A DNA stretch of 59,752 bases from Chitinophagaceae bacterium (GTDB taxonomy: Bacteria > Bacteroidota > Bacteroidia > Chitinophagales > Chitinophagaceae). Shown piece by piece: positions 37,756 through 46,364 of the stretch. The notes under the pieces are model-generated. The model was not told where the DNA came from, did no database searches, and saw nothing but the letters and a program-made list of their open reading frames with translations. The position numbers were made by a program, and so were the translations under genes. How positions within the stretch are numbered: position 1 is the stretch's first letter; the number at the start of each line of letters is the position of its first letter. The DNA lies in assembly GCA_023251255.1 (NCBI GenBank), contig JAHEZD010000034.1, positions 1 through 59,752 on the forward strand. The letters run 5' to 3'.

Positions 37756-39096
37756 ATGCTCCATAAATTAACCCCACTTTGTTTGGCTATTATGCTTTGT
37801 ATGGCGCCCAGGGCCCAAAGCAACCACTTCAAATTTGATTTTGGTACGGATAAACCTGCCACTGGTTATGTGAAAGTAACGCCGGAAACAATCTTCAATT
37901 ACCAAACAGGTTATGGGCTGGACAGGAACAGCTCGGTGGAAGCCGTTAAGCGGAAGGGCAAGAATATGCTCACCAATGATTTCATCACCTCCAGCAAACC
38001 CTTCTTCTTTTCCGTGAAGTTGCCCGAAGGGAACTACACTGTGAAACTAATATTGGGAGATGTGGATGGCACTTCGGCCACCACGGTCCGTGCAGAGTGC
38101 AGGAGGCTTTTCCTGCAGAATGTACAAACAAAAAAGGGGCAGCTTGTTACCAAGGTTTTCACCGTTCATGTAAAGGACAGCATCATCAGGGATGCCAGCG
38201 GCAAGGCCATCAATAAGGTCAGGCTGAAACCGCGTGAGTTTGCCTATTTGCACTGGGACAATTTATTGACATTGGAGTTCAATGACAGTGCAGCAAAAGT
38301 CTGTGCGGTGGAGATAACGCCCAATACCACAGCTACAACCATCTTCTTGGCGGGCAACTCAACCGTGGTGGACCAGGACAGGGAGCCTTGGGCAGCATGG
38401 GGGCAGATGTTCCCGTCATTCTTTGAAGCAGATCATATTGCCATTGCCAACTATGCAGAAAGTGGCGAAACCTTAAAGGCGTTTAAAGGGGAGCGGAGGC
38501 TGGACAAAATTTGGAGCATGGCCAAACCCGGCGATTACCTCTTCATTGAGTTTGCCCATAATGACCAGAAAAAAGGCGGCAATTACCTTGACCCATTCAC
38601 CACCTATTCCTCCACCATCAAGGAATGGATTGCCGAAGCAAGGAAAAGAAATATTACGCCCGTACTCGTCACCTCCATGCACCGCAGGAATTTTGATTCG
38701 GCCGGGCATATCAACAATACCTTATCGGATTATCCCGAAGCCATGCGCCAAGTGGCCAAGGCAGAAAATGTGGCCTTGATTGACCTGAACGCCATGAGCA
38801 GGACCCTATACGAAGCTTGGGGACCCGTCGCCTCCTTAAAAGCATTTGTACATTACCCTGCCAATACCTTTCCGGGGCAGGACAAGGAACTGAGGGACGA
38901 TACCCATTTCAGTCCATACGGCGCTTATGAACTGGCCAGGTGCATGGTGCAGTCGATCAAGGACCAGCAACTGCCCTTTGCCCAATACCTCAAAAAGGAT
39001 ATCCCTGCTTTCAATCCGGCACGGCCAGACAGTTTTGAAAAATGGTACTGGCCGCAAAGTGTTTTATTGGAAGCCGTGAAGCCCGATGGGAATTGA
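37756..39096 (+). CDS. Rhamnogalacturonan acetylesterase-like SGNH hydrolase (CE12)
   Basis: 446 residues with a signal peptide (ends APRAQS). An N-terminal beta-sandwich (about 22-190, KFDFGTDKPATGYVKVTP) precedes the SGNH domain. Catalytic blocks are visible: Ser202 in FLAGNSTVVD, the glycine in NYAESGET, Asn269 in FAHNDQK, and Asp382/His384 in DDTHFSPYGA. This arrangement matches CE12 enzymes that remove acetyl groups from rhamnogalacturonan I. Twenty bases separate it from the GH39 gene, so the two are probably co-transcribed. Pectin deacetylation fits the GH28 further on. Confidence 0.9.
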   Translation: MLHKLTPLCLAIMLCMAPRAQSNHFKFDFGTDKPATGYVKVTPETIFNYQTGYGLDRNSSVEAVKRKGKNMLTNDFITSSKPFFFSVKLPEGNYTVKLILGDVDGTSATTVRAECRRLFLQNVQTKKGQLVTKVFTVHVKDSIIRDASGKAINKVRLKPREFAYLHWDNLLTLEFNDSAAKVCAVEITPNTTATTIFLAGNSTVVDQDREPWAAWGQMFPSFFEADHIAIANYAESGETLKAFKGERRLDKIWSMAKPGDYLFIEFAHNDQKKGGNYLDPFTTYSSTIKEWIAEARKRNITPVLVTSMHRRNFDSAGHINNTLSDYPEAMRQVAKAENVALIDLNAMSRTLYEAWGPVASLKAFVHYPANTFPGQDKELRDDTHFSPYGAYELARCMVQSIKDQQLPFAQYLKKDIPAFNPARPDSFEKWYWPQSVLLEAVKPDGN

Positions 39097-39116
39097 TATC
39101 CATTATTAATTGTGCC

Positions 39117-40793
39117 ATGAAAAAAGCCTACTACATATTTTTCCTTTTTATTGCTTGCTTGAATACCATGGGCGTTATTGCCCAGTCCCCCGTACATATT
39201 GCTGTGGACCTAGGTAAAACCACCACGGATATACAGCCCATTTGGGCCTGGTTCGGCTACGATGAGCCCAACTACACTTATATGAAGGATGGCAGGAAAT
39301 TGCTTTCCGAAATTGCAGCGTTCAGTAAGCCCCTGCCCGTATATGTAAGGACACATAATTTAATGACCAGTGGGGATGGTACGCCGGCCCTGAAATGGGG
39401 ATCCACCAATATGTACACGGAAGATGCCCATGGCAACCCCGTTTACAATTGGGCAATCATTGACAGCATCTTTGATACCTACATCAAACGCGGCATGAAA
39501 CCACTGGCACAGATAGGCTTCATGCCGGAAGCCCTGTCAACCCATCCGCAGCCATACCAGCACCAGTGGAAGCCCGGCGTGGCCTATGCAGCAATAGAAA
39601 CAGGCTGGGCCTATCCGCCAAAGGATTACAAGAAGTGGTCAGAACTCGTGTACCAATGGGCAGCACATTGTGTGCAGCGTTACGGCAAAGCAGCAGTGGA
39701 AAGCTGGTACTGGGAAGTATGGAACGAACCCAATGGAGCTTATTGGAAAGGGACACAGCAGGAGTTTTTCAAATTGTATGATTATGCCGCCGATGGATTG
39801 AAGCGGGCCCTGCCCACCGCCAAAATTGGCGGCTGCAATGTTACGGGCGGCGGCATGAAATATTTGGATGCCTTCATCCGGCATTGCCTGTACGATACCA
39901 ATTATGCCACCCAAAAAATAGGCTCCCCCTTGGATGCGGTGCTGTTCCATGCAAAAGGCTCGCCCAAAGTAGTGAACGGAACAGTGCGGATGAACATGGG
40001 CAACCAGTTAAAAAACATAGCCAACAATTTCAAGGTAATTGCAGCCTACCCCCAACTCAAGAACATCCCCGTGATATTGGGTGAATCGGACCCAGAAGGC
40101 TGTGCAGCCTGTGGCATGGCCACCAATCCGGAAAATGCCTATAGAAACGGCACCATGTTTTCCAGTTACACGGCTGCCGTGTTTGCAAGGAAGCACCTAC
40201 TGATGGATGCATACAACATGAACCTGATAGGGGCCGTTACCTGGTCCTTTGAATTTGAGGGCCAGCCATGGTTTGCCGGTTTCAGGGACCTGGCCACCAA
40301 TGGCGTGGACAAGCCCGTGCTGAACGTGTTCCGTATGTTTGCCATGATGAAGGGCAAACATGCAGCGGCAGTTTCAGATAGGATGTACCCGCTGCAATTG
40401 GTGGTGGATTCAAGTGTGCGCAGCCAGCCGGATATTGGCGCATCCGCATCCATCGATAAGAAGAGTGCTGCTGTGATGTTGTGGAACTACCACGATGATG
40501 ATATAAAGGGGCAAGCAGACAGCATCCAGTTAATCGTTGACCATATCCCCTCAAAACAGGTAAGCCTCATAGAGTACAGGATTGATGGTGAACACAGCAA
40601 TGCGTATGAAGCATGGAAAAAGATGGGCTCACCGCAGCAGCCCAGCAATGAACAAATAAGCATCCTGGAAAAAGCCGGGAAATTGCAGGCAATGGATAAA
40701 ACAGTGACAAAAAAAATAATAGGGGGGAAGCTTCAATTGAACCTATCATTGCCAAGGCAGGGCGTTTCACTGATTAAAATGGATTGGCAATAA
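39117..40793 (+). CDS. GH39-type glycoside hydrolase (beta-xylosidase-like)
   Basis: 558 residues from MKKAYYIFFLFIACLN (signal peptide to about IAQ); an upstream in-frame ATG overlaps the previous gene and is not needed. A (beta/alpha)8 barrel of clan GH-A: acid/base Glu204 in WEVWNEPNG and probable nucleophile Glu323 in VILGESDPEGC. The overall pattern (WAWFGYDEPNYTY near the N-terminus, WSFEFEGQPWFAGFRDL later) resembles GH39 beta-xylosidases and relatives, followed by a beta-sandwich. Substrate could be xylosyl or arabinosyl side chains of pectin; this is inferred from the neighbours. Confidence 0.87.
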   Translation: MKKAYYIFFLFIACLNTMGVIAQSPVHIAVDLGKTTTDIQPIWAWFGYDEPNYTYMKDGRKLLSEIAAFSKPLPVYVRTHNLMTSGDGTPALKWGSTNMYTEDAHGNPVYNWAIIDSIFDTYIKRGMKPLAQIGFMPEALSTHPQPYQHQWKPGVAYAAIETGWAYPPKDYKKWSELVYQWAAHCVQRYGKAAVESWYWEVWNEPNGAYWKGTQQEFFKLYDYAADGLKRALPTAKIGGCNVTGGGMKYLDAFIRHCLYDTNYATQKIGSPLDAVLFHAKGSPKVVNGTVRMNMGNQLKNIANNFKVIAAYPQLKNIPVILGESDPEGCAACGMATNPENAYRNGTMFSSYTAAVFARKHLLMDAYNMNLIGAVTWSFEFEGQPWFAGFRDLATNGVDKPVLNVFRMFAMMKGKHAAAVSDRMYPLQLVVDSSVRSQPDIGASASIDKKSAAVMLWNYHDDDIKGQADSIQLIVDHIPSKQVSLIEYRIDGEHSNAYEAWKKMGSPQQPSNEQISILEKAGKLQAMDKTVTKKIIGGKLQLNLSLPRQGVSLIKMDWQ

Positions 40794-40995
40794 AGAACAA
40801 AGGATTGCTCCGCCATCACTTTTTTACTTGGAACTTGCCTACCGGCAGGCAGGGTTTAAAAAGCTCCGCTTTTTCCTTCGTGTCTTCGTGACTTTGTGGT
40901 AGATAAAAATCATTTGCTTGCAAATGATTCCAATCTGTCAATGGTGCCCTGTGTTGAATTGATTACATAATATGTAAAGTCTAAATAACTGTAAC
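40794..40995. other. Intergenic spacer with a hairpin before GH43
   Basis: Contains a perfect 9-bp hairpin, AATCATTTG (40908-40916) and CAAATGATT (40921-40929), loop CTTG, not followed by a T run. The role is unclear; it could be an mRNA-end stabiliser or an interspersed palindrome. Confidence 0.4.
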
Positions 40996-41967
40996 ATGAA
41001 AAAACTGGCCTCCTTATTATCCTGCTGTTTTTCATTGGCACTGGCCAATGCACAACAAAGCAAGGACACCACCTTCAGGTCCAATGGAAACCCCATCATT
41101 ACGCACAAGTACACAGCCGACCCAGCCGCCATGGTGTACAAGGATACCTTCTATTTGTACACAGGCCATGATGTGGCCCCCAAGAACAGGAACGGATATG
41201 AAATGCACGACTGGCTCTGCTTCTCCACCACGGATATGGTCAACTGGACAGAATATCCCTCACCCTTGAACGTAAAGGATTTTACCTGGGCCAAAGATGA
41301 TGCATGGGCCAGCCAGGTCATAGAACGCAAGGGCAAGTTCTATTGGTATGTGGCCATTTCACATGCCGCCATTCATGGCAAAGCCATTGGGGTAGCTGTA
41401 GCCGACAATCCCAGAGGTCCCTTCAAGGATGCACTGGGCAAGGCCCTGATCACCAACGACATGACCACCGAAACAAAAATCAGTTGGGACGATATAGACC
41501 CCACCATTTTTATTGATGACAACCAGCAGGCCTATCTTTTTTGGGGAAACACTACCCTGCATTATGTGAAGCTGAAAGAGAACATGATTGAAATGGAGGG
41601 GGAAATCAAAACCGTTCAATTGCCCAACTTTACAGAAGCCCCCTGGGTACACAAACACAATGGATGGTACTATCTTTCCTATGCCTACCAGTTCCCCGAA
41701 AAAATTGCGTATGCCATGAGCAGGAACATAGAAGGGCCCTGGGAATACAAGGGCATACTGAACGAGATTGCAGGCAACTCCAATACCAACCACCAGGCCA
41801 TCCTGGAGTTCAGGGGCAAAAACTATTTTGTGTACCACAACGGTGCACTCGCTGCCGATGCAGGCAGTTTCCACCGTTCCGTTTGTATAGATGAACTCTT
41901 CTATAATAAAGATGGCACCATGAAAAGGGTAGTGATGACGAGCGAAGGGGTGAAGGCGGTGAAATGA
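40996..41967 (+). CDS. GH43 family glycoside hydrolase (arabinosidase/xylosidase type)
   Basis: 323 residues with a signal peptide (to about ANAQQ). Five-bladed propeller pattern with the three GH43 acids: Asp42 in YTADPAAMV, Asp168 in WDDIDPTIF and Glu214 in FTEAPWV. GH43 enzymes remove arabinose or xylose by inversion. The protein ends MKRVVMTSEGVKAVK, and the DNA coding for this end is repeated three more times immediately downstream (see repeat entry), so the present stop may lie at the edge of a duplication. It fits pectin side-chain trimming with the CE12, GH39 and GH28 enzymes. Confidence 0.92.
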   Translation: MKKLASLLSCCFSLALANAQQSKDTTFRSNGNPIITHKYTADPAAMVYKDTFYLYTGHDVAPKNRNGYEMHDWLCFSTTDMVNWTEYPSPLNVKDFTWAKDDAWASQVIERKGKFYWYVAISHAAIHGKAIGVAVADNPRGPFKDALGKALITNDMTTETKISWDDIDPTIFIDDNQQAYLFWGNTTLHYVKLKENMIEMEGEIKTVQLPNFTEAPWVHKHNGWYYLSYAYQFPEKIAYAMSRNIEGPWEYKGILNEIAGNSNTNHQAILEFRGKNYFVYHNGALAADAGSFHRSVCIDELFYNKDGTMKRVVMTSEGVKAVK

Positions 41968-42376
41968 AGATATGGTCTATCTCCGCACACAGACCTATAA
42001 GGTTTCTAAAACCTTATAGGTCTTCTAAAGAATGGCACCATGAAAAGGGTAGTGATGACGAGCGAAGGGGTGAAGGCGGTGAAATGAAGATATGGTCTAT
42101 CTCCGCACACAGACCTATAAGGTTTCTAAAACCTTATAGGTCTTTTAAAGGATGGCACCATGAAAAGGGTAGTGATGACGAGTGAAGGGGTAAAGGCGGT
42201 GAAATGAATCTATGGGCCATCTCCGCATACAGACCTATAACGTTTCTAAAACCTTATAGGTCTTTTAAAGGATGGCTCCATGAAAGGTAGTGATGACGAG
42301 TGAAGGGGTGAAGGCGGTGAAATGAATCTATGGGCCATCTCCGCACACAGACCTATAAGGTTTCTAAAACCTTATC
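41911..42376 (+). repeat. Four 120-bp tandem copies covering the GH43 3' end
   Basis: Copies start at 41911, 42031, 42151 and 42271. The first three are 120 bp; the fourth carries a 2-bp deletion and is cut short near 42376. Each copy holds the last 19 codons of GH43 with its stop and then a hairpin, AGACCTATAAGGTTT-CTA-AAACCTTATAGGTCT, with 15-bp arms. The first two copies are nearly identical; the third and fourth carry substitutions, one of them in a hairpin arm. Only the first copy is attached to the gene. Confidence 0.95.
41985..42018 (+). terminator. Hairpin after GH43, repeated in each tandem copy
   Basis: The 15-bp perfect arms AGACCTATAAGGTTT and AAACCTTATAGGTCT around a CTA loop could end the GH43 transcript, though the T tract after it is short (TCTT). 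Further copies start near 42105, 42225 and 42345. It may equally be a palindromic interspersed repeat. Confidence 0.5.
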
Positions 42377-42435
42377 GATTTTGTATAAAAAATGATCAGT
42401 AAAGTGCTTAATAAAATTATTTTCCAGACCAACCG

Positions 42436-42460
42436 CTGACGAGGTCAAAACCGTCGTCAG
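42436..42460. repeat. Diverged hairpin preceding the palindromic array
   Basis: CTGACGA (42436-42442) and TCGTCAG (42454-42460) form a 7-bp stem, in the context AACCG...GGTTTACCG, which is close to the units of the array that begins 36 bp later. Probably an old member of that array. Confidence 0.45.
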
Positions 42461-42495
42461 GGTTTACCGTTCGTTATCTAGAAACTCCCGGTTCC

Positions 42496-42857
42496 ACCCT
42501 GTCAGCGGCTAAAAGCCCTGACAGCGGTTATATAAAACGGTTCTACCCTGTCAGCGGCTAAAAGCCCTGACAGCGGTTATGTAAAACGGTTCACCCTGTC
42601 AGCGGCTAAAGAGCCCTGACAGCGGTTATGTAAAACGGTTCACCTTGTTAGCGGCCAAAAGCCCTGTCAGCGGTTATATAAAACGGTTCTACCCAGTCAG
42701 CAGCCAAAAGCCCTGACAGCGGTTATATAAAACGGTTCTACCCTGCCAGCGGCTAAAGAGCCCTGACAGCGGTTATATAAAACGGTTCACCCTGTCAGCG
42801 GCTAAAAGCCCTGACAGTGGTTATATAAAACGGTTCACCCCGACAGCGGTTATATCC
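42496..42857. repeat. Tandem array of 48-49-bp palindromic units
   Basis: Seven full units and a truncated eighth, of the form ACCCTGTCAGCGGCTAAAAG-CCCTGACAGCGGTTATATA-AAACGGTTC. Each unit folds as CTGTCAG...CTGACAG with an inner GGC/GCC pair and an AAA-rich loop. Units differ by a few substitutions and by an optional extra G in the loop (AAAGAGCC). It ends about 45 bp before the GH28 start, so it lies in the presumed promoter or leader region. No variable spacers, so it is not CRISPR. Confidence 0.93.
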
Positions 42858-42899
42858 ACGGCCTCACTTTGTGTACTTTGTAATCAAATAAAAACCAAC

Positions 42900-44150
42900 A
42901 TGAAAAAACTCCTCCTTCTCCCCATATTATTAGCGGTAGCATCCCTTGCCCAATCCCAAGATTACCTCATTACCAACTATGGCGTTCATGAGGACAGTAC
43001 AAGGCCCAATACCATTGCCATCCAGCAGGTCATTGACAGGGCCCATGCAAACGGTGGCGGCACCATTGTCATTCCCAAAGGCGTTTTCCTTACAGGGGCA
43101 CTCTTCTTCAGGCCCCATACAAAGTTGAGCTTGATGGAAGGGGCGGTACTCAAAGGTTCGGATAATATTGACGACTACCCCCTGATCCCATCACGTATGG
43201 AGGGCAGGAGCCAACTCTATTATGCAGCATTGATCAATGCCTATTATGTGGACAGTTTCAGCATAGCAGGCCCAGGCATTATCAATGGCAATGGACTGAA
43301 GTTCTGGAAATATTTTTGGGCCTACCGCGATTCCATGAAAGCCATCAAGCAGTCCGCCACCAACCTGGAAGTACACCGTCCACGCTTGCTGTTCATTTGG
43401 GGATGCAATAAGGTGAGCATCAAAAATGTAAGCCTGCACAATGCAGGTTTCTGGACCACCCATTTGTACCAGTGCAATGAGGTAACCATTGAAAACTGTG
43501 ATATCCGTTCACCATACAGGCCAGTGCCGGCACCAAGCACAGACGGCATTGATATTGATGTGTGCAAAAAAGTGACCGTGCGCAATTGTTACATCTCCGT
43601 AAACGATGATGCGGTCTGCATCAAAGGGGGCAAGGGCCCTGATGCACATACACGTGCAGAAAACGGCATGGTAGAAGACATCCTAGTGGAGCACTGCAAT
43701 TTTGGCGACTCCCATGGCGTGCTAACATTGGGCAGTGAAAGTATCCATGCCAAAAACATTACCGTCAGGGACTGCAAGGTAGAAAGCAATACGCCCATCT
43801 TGAGGTTGAAAATGCGGCCCGATACCTATCAGGTATTTGAGCACATTACCATTGACCATATCACGGGCACATGCGGCACCATTATCAGTCTCAGTCCTTG
43901 GAAGCAGTTTTTCAATATGGAAGGCAGCATGGAGAAGCCTTATGGCATTGTCCGTAATATCACCATCAGCAATATCAATGTAACCTGTAAGAAATTTGGG
44001 GAAATAGAAGGCAATCCCGCTGACCTTGTTTCCAATATCCTTTTCAAGAATATCAATGCCACTGCCGAAACTGCTGGTTTGAAAACCAAGTACACAGGTA
44101 TCCAATTGGAGAATGTAATGGTGAACGGTGCGCCATTGGTGATGCAATAA
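42900..44150 (+). CDS. GH28 family glycoside hydrolase (polygalacturonase-like)
   Basis: 416 residues with a signal peptide (ends ASLAQSQ). Right-handed beta-helix with the GH28 catalytic set: Asp215 in PSTDGIDID, Asp236-Asp237 in SVNDDAVCIKGG, His272 in GDSHGVLTLGSE, and a substrate-binding stretch LRLKMRP in place of the usual RIK. GH28 enzymes hydrolyse galacturonan or rhamnogalacturonan backbones by inversion. It completes the pectin-like enzyme set downstream of the SusCD operon. Confidence 0.93.
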   Translation: MKKLLLLPILLAVASLAQSQDYLITNYGVHEDSTRPNTIAIQQVIDRAHANGGGTIVIPKGVFLTGALFFRPHTKLSLMEGAVLKGSDNIDDYPLIPSRMEGRSQLYYAALINAYYVDSFSIAGPGIINGNGLKFWKYFWAYRDSMKAIKQSATNLEVHRPRLLFIWGCNKVSIKNVSLHNAGFWTTHLYQCNEVTIENCDIRSPYRPVPAPSTDGIDIDVCKKVTVRNCYISVNDDAVCIKGGKGPDAHTRAENGMVEDILVEHCNFGDSHGVLTLGSESIHAKNITVRDCKVESNTPILRLKMRPDTYQVFEHITIDHITGTCGTIISLSPWKQFFNMEGSMEKPYGIVRNITISNINVTCKKFGEIEGNPADLVSNILFKNINATAETAGLKTKYTGIQLENVMVNGAPLVMQ

Positions 44151-44902
44151 TGGGATGCTGCCGTATTTATTAGTTACCGTCTGGTTTGAAACAGCCATGC
44201 CGATTTCTCTTATCGTATGGACACATCTTTGCAAAGATTTATTCTTCCAATTGATAACAACTGGAATCAGTGGTCTTGCTATTAATTCACCTGCTATTCG
44301 AACCCCACTAGAGTATTATCCTTCTAAGCACCTCAGCCATTCCGTTTCCGATGCAATCGGAATTTGTTCCGTCCGTAGGTTACGGGATCAAAAGGAATGG
44401 GTGCAGTGCTGGAAGATGTACTCCATTCATCCATGTGTGTAAACAATCCGAAAAGCTCACCCATCCAGCAATAAAAACCAGTGGGCTACACTTGTGGTAG
44501 CGCTGGTGGACAAACGGGCGGAGCTATTCGGGTTGTCCTTGGGCTTTTGTTTCTTTTGGGCCCAAGCCAAAAGAAAAGGAAAGAAAAGAAGCCTGTTGGT
44601 ACCACACTGTCTTTCGCTTAAACACTGGCTAAATGGAATGGCTGGCCAAACCAATTAACCCGTACCGCATCAATCAGTTACTTAAGAACAAAAAAGAAGA
44701 AGTACCCACAAGCGCAATCGACGATTACTCACCTATGAAATGTGTCCACATGATTGTATGAAATTGAATTTATCCCATCTGTAGGTTACTAGAATAAACA
44801 AATGGGCGATAAAAAGTAAGAAGCCCTTTTGGATAGACTTGCTCATTTACCAGAAACCCAATACTATTCGAAAAACCCGACTCAATTATTATTCAAAAAA
44901 AA
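44151..44902. other. Non-coding region with several palindromes
   Basis: No convincing gene over about 750 bp. Visible structure: a 14-bp palindrome ATCTTTGCAAAGAT (44225-44238); a hairpin TTCCGAT-GCA-ATCGGAA (44346-44362); and competing hairpins in 44539-44576, where TTTCTTTTGG pairs with CCAAAAGAAA and CTTGGGC pairs with GCCCAAG. The ORFs that cross it lack coding features. Confidence 0.5.
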
Positions 44903-44927
44903 TCCCCACTGTAAAAAACAGTGGGGA
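44892..44927 (-). terminator. Rho-independent terminator of the coiled-coil gene
   Basis: Read on the minus strand: TCCCCACTGT, loop TTTTT, ACAGTGGGGA, then a run of eight T. Perfect 10-bp stem, 31 bp after the stop codon of the coiled-coil gene. Confidence 0.9.
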
Positions 44928-44958
44928 ACATATTAGCAAGAGTTAGAGATTCAGAACA

Positions 44959-45384
44959 TTAAGCCAGTTCCGCTTTGCGGGCAACCACAGCGGCCAGGAA
45001 GTCAACGATCGCTTCCAGTTCCTTTTCGCAGCGGGCCAGCTCCGCTTCTTTCTGCAGCAGCGTCTGGACATTGTAATTGGCATTCCTGTTTTCCAGTGCC
45101 AATTTCTTCACGTCAAGCCTTTCCTTGCGGATCAGGTTTTCGCGCCTGCTTTCCGATTCTGCTGGCAGGGTGGGCAGGAATGCCGCAATGGCGGCCAGTT
45201 CCAAATTTACCGCATCCAGTTCGGCGGTGGTTTCCACCGAGTTGGTGGCGTGGTTCTTCTGCTGCTGGGTAAGGTTTGCCTTACGCAGTTCCAGCAGTTC
45301 TTTGTCTTTTGTGGCCATTGCTATGGCCACGTCGCAGTCTGCTACAGTGAGCAGTGCGCTGAGCGAGTAACTCATAAAAAACAT
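44959..45384 (-). CDS. Small coiled-coil protein, unknown function
   Basis: 141 residues (or 138 from the second ATG at 45375), Ala/Leu/Glu-rich, predicted almost wholly helical. No enzyme or membrane motif. Its C-terminal half (FLPTLPAESESRRENLIRK ... LLQKEAELARCEKELEAIV) aligns by eye with that of the divergent HTH protein (LLPTLSDGLQGRRDRNWLK ... LLLQMEILELEMGAVERR): same LPTL, RR, then LL-Q-E-E spacing. This suggests a common helical domain and possible hetero-association. It has its own terminator and, divergently, shares an upstream region with six regularly spaced half-sites. Confidence 0.75.
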   Translation of the reverse strand: MFFMSYSLSALLTVADCDVAIAMATKDKELLELRKANLTQQQKNHATNSVETTAELDAVNLELAAIAAFLPTLPAESESRRENLIRKERLDVKKLALENRNANYNVQTLLQKEAELARCEKELEAIVDFLAAVVARKAELA

Positions 45385-45588
45385 TTTTAAGGTTAAAAAA
45401 TAAAATTACCAATCGAATATATTATATGTATGTCTTAAATAAAATATAAAAACATGCATTGGATACTTTTTAAATATCCATTAACAAATACACATTTTGT
45501 AAATATGGGGGCGTACATTTTTTGGTTTGCGTTAATATGCTGGAACCATTGAATGGAAAGGCTTTCAAGGAAATTACATGATTGAAAC

Positions 45589-45704
45589 TGTAGCAAAAAA
45601 TGGAGCCGGATATGGATTGCTACATTTTTGTAGCAATCTAATTTTCACTTTTTTTTTTGCTACAGAAATGTAGCATTTTCATTTCCCCTTTTTATTTTGC
45701 TACA
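45589..45704. promoter_or_regulatory. Six TGTAGCAA half-sites in alternating orientation, 40-bp period
   Basis: TGTAGCAA starts at 45589, 45629 and 45669 (the last one ends in T, TGTAGCAT); its inverse TTGCTACA starts at 45617, 45657 and 45697. Start-to-start spacings are 28, 12, 28, 12 and 28, an exact 40-bp period. The central pair extends to 10-bp arms (GATTGCTACA/TGTAGCAATC). The last site ends 12 bp before the HTH gene start. Poly-A/T tracts fill the gaps. This looks like a multi-site operator, most simply for the HTH protein itself. Confidence 0.75.
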
Positions 45705-45716
45705 AACTAAACCCAC

Positions 45717-46250
45717 ATGAAAGACATACGCCAAAAACTCAACCTGAGCCAGGGCATGCTGGCCAGCTTCATGCGCATTAGCCGCAGCCTTTTATCGCTC
45801 GTTGAAAAGGCTGAGCGCAGCCTGCCGCCAGCCGCACTGAAACGGGCCAACCTATTGCTCAAAGTAATCTATGACAGCAACAAGCCCGCGCCGCCGCAGG
45901 AAGCCGAGCAGCGGGCCCTGCAAACAATAGCACTGAACAAGCAACTGCAAAAAAGATGGGACCGCTGCCAGGTGAAACTGGCCAATGCCCATGTAAAGCT
46001 GAAAGCCTTACAGGCCAACTACGATACCTGCATGGCCAAACTGCAACTGGTAAACGAACTGCTGCCCACCCTTAGCGATGGCCTCCAAGGCAGGAGGGAC
46101 AGGAACTGGCTGAAAGTGCAGGAAACGCAAGCCGAGCACCAGTTGAAAACCTGCGGCTTCAAGGCCCAGCAAACCTTACTGCTGCAGATGGAAATACTGG
46201 AACTGGAAATGGGGGCGGTGGAAAGGAGGATGGTGGGGCAGGGTGTTTGA
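45717..46250 (+). CDS. HTH (XRE-like) protein with C-terminal coiled coil
   Basis: 177 residues. The N-terminal helix-turn-helix (about 1-50: KDIRQKLNLSQGMLASFMRI followed by SRSLLSLVEKAERSLPP) resembles the XRE/Cro fold. The rest is helical and coiled, and its last 70 residues resemble the divergently encoded coiled-coil protein. Probably a DNA-binding regulator acting on the six half-sites just upstream. No enzymatic motif. It lies just outside the left edge of the AT-rich accessory array. Confidence 0.75.
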   Translation: MKDIRQKLNLSQGMLASFMRISRSLLSLVEKAERSLPPAALKRANLLLKVIYDSNKPAPPQEAEQRALQTIALNKQLQKRWDRCQVKLANAHVKLKALQANYDTCMAKLQLVNELLPTLSDGLQGRRDRNWLKVQETQAEHQLKTCGFKAQQTLLLQMEILELEMGAVERRMVGQGV

Positions 46251-46364
46251 AATTCGGTTTTACTACCTGATGTTAAGCGATGGCACAAGATGCAGTTTCG
46301 CAAATCGCCCCTTTGTTGGGGATAAAAGCGAAACAAAAGATAGTTTTGATATGGGTAGGGGTTT

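Noticed and set aside
41964-42185. A 73-residue ORF made of two 40-residue repeats
   Set aside because: It exists only because the 120-bp tandem copy is a multiple of three; it overlaps the GH43 stop and carries no protein-like signal.
42496-42857. CRISPR array
   Set aside because: The whole 48-49-bp unit is conserved, with no unique spacers between repeats, and no cas gene is in the window.
44155-44442. ORF of 95 residues after GH28
   Set aside because: Crosses two hairpins, no recognisable features, composition unlike the neighbouring genes.
45077-45370. ORF on the plus strand opposite the coiled-coil gene
   Set aside because: Serine/alanine-rich shadow of the minus-strand gene, which has its own terminator and a consistent coiled-coil pattern.
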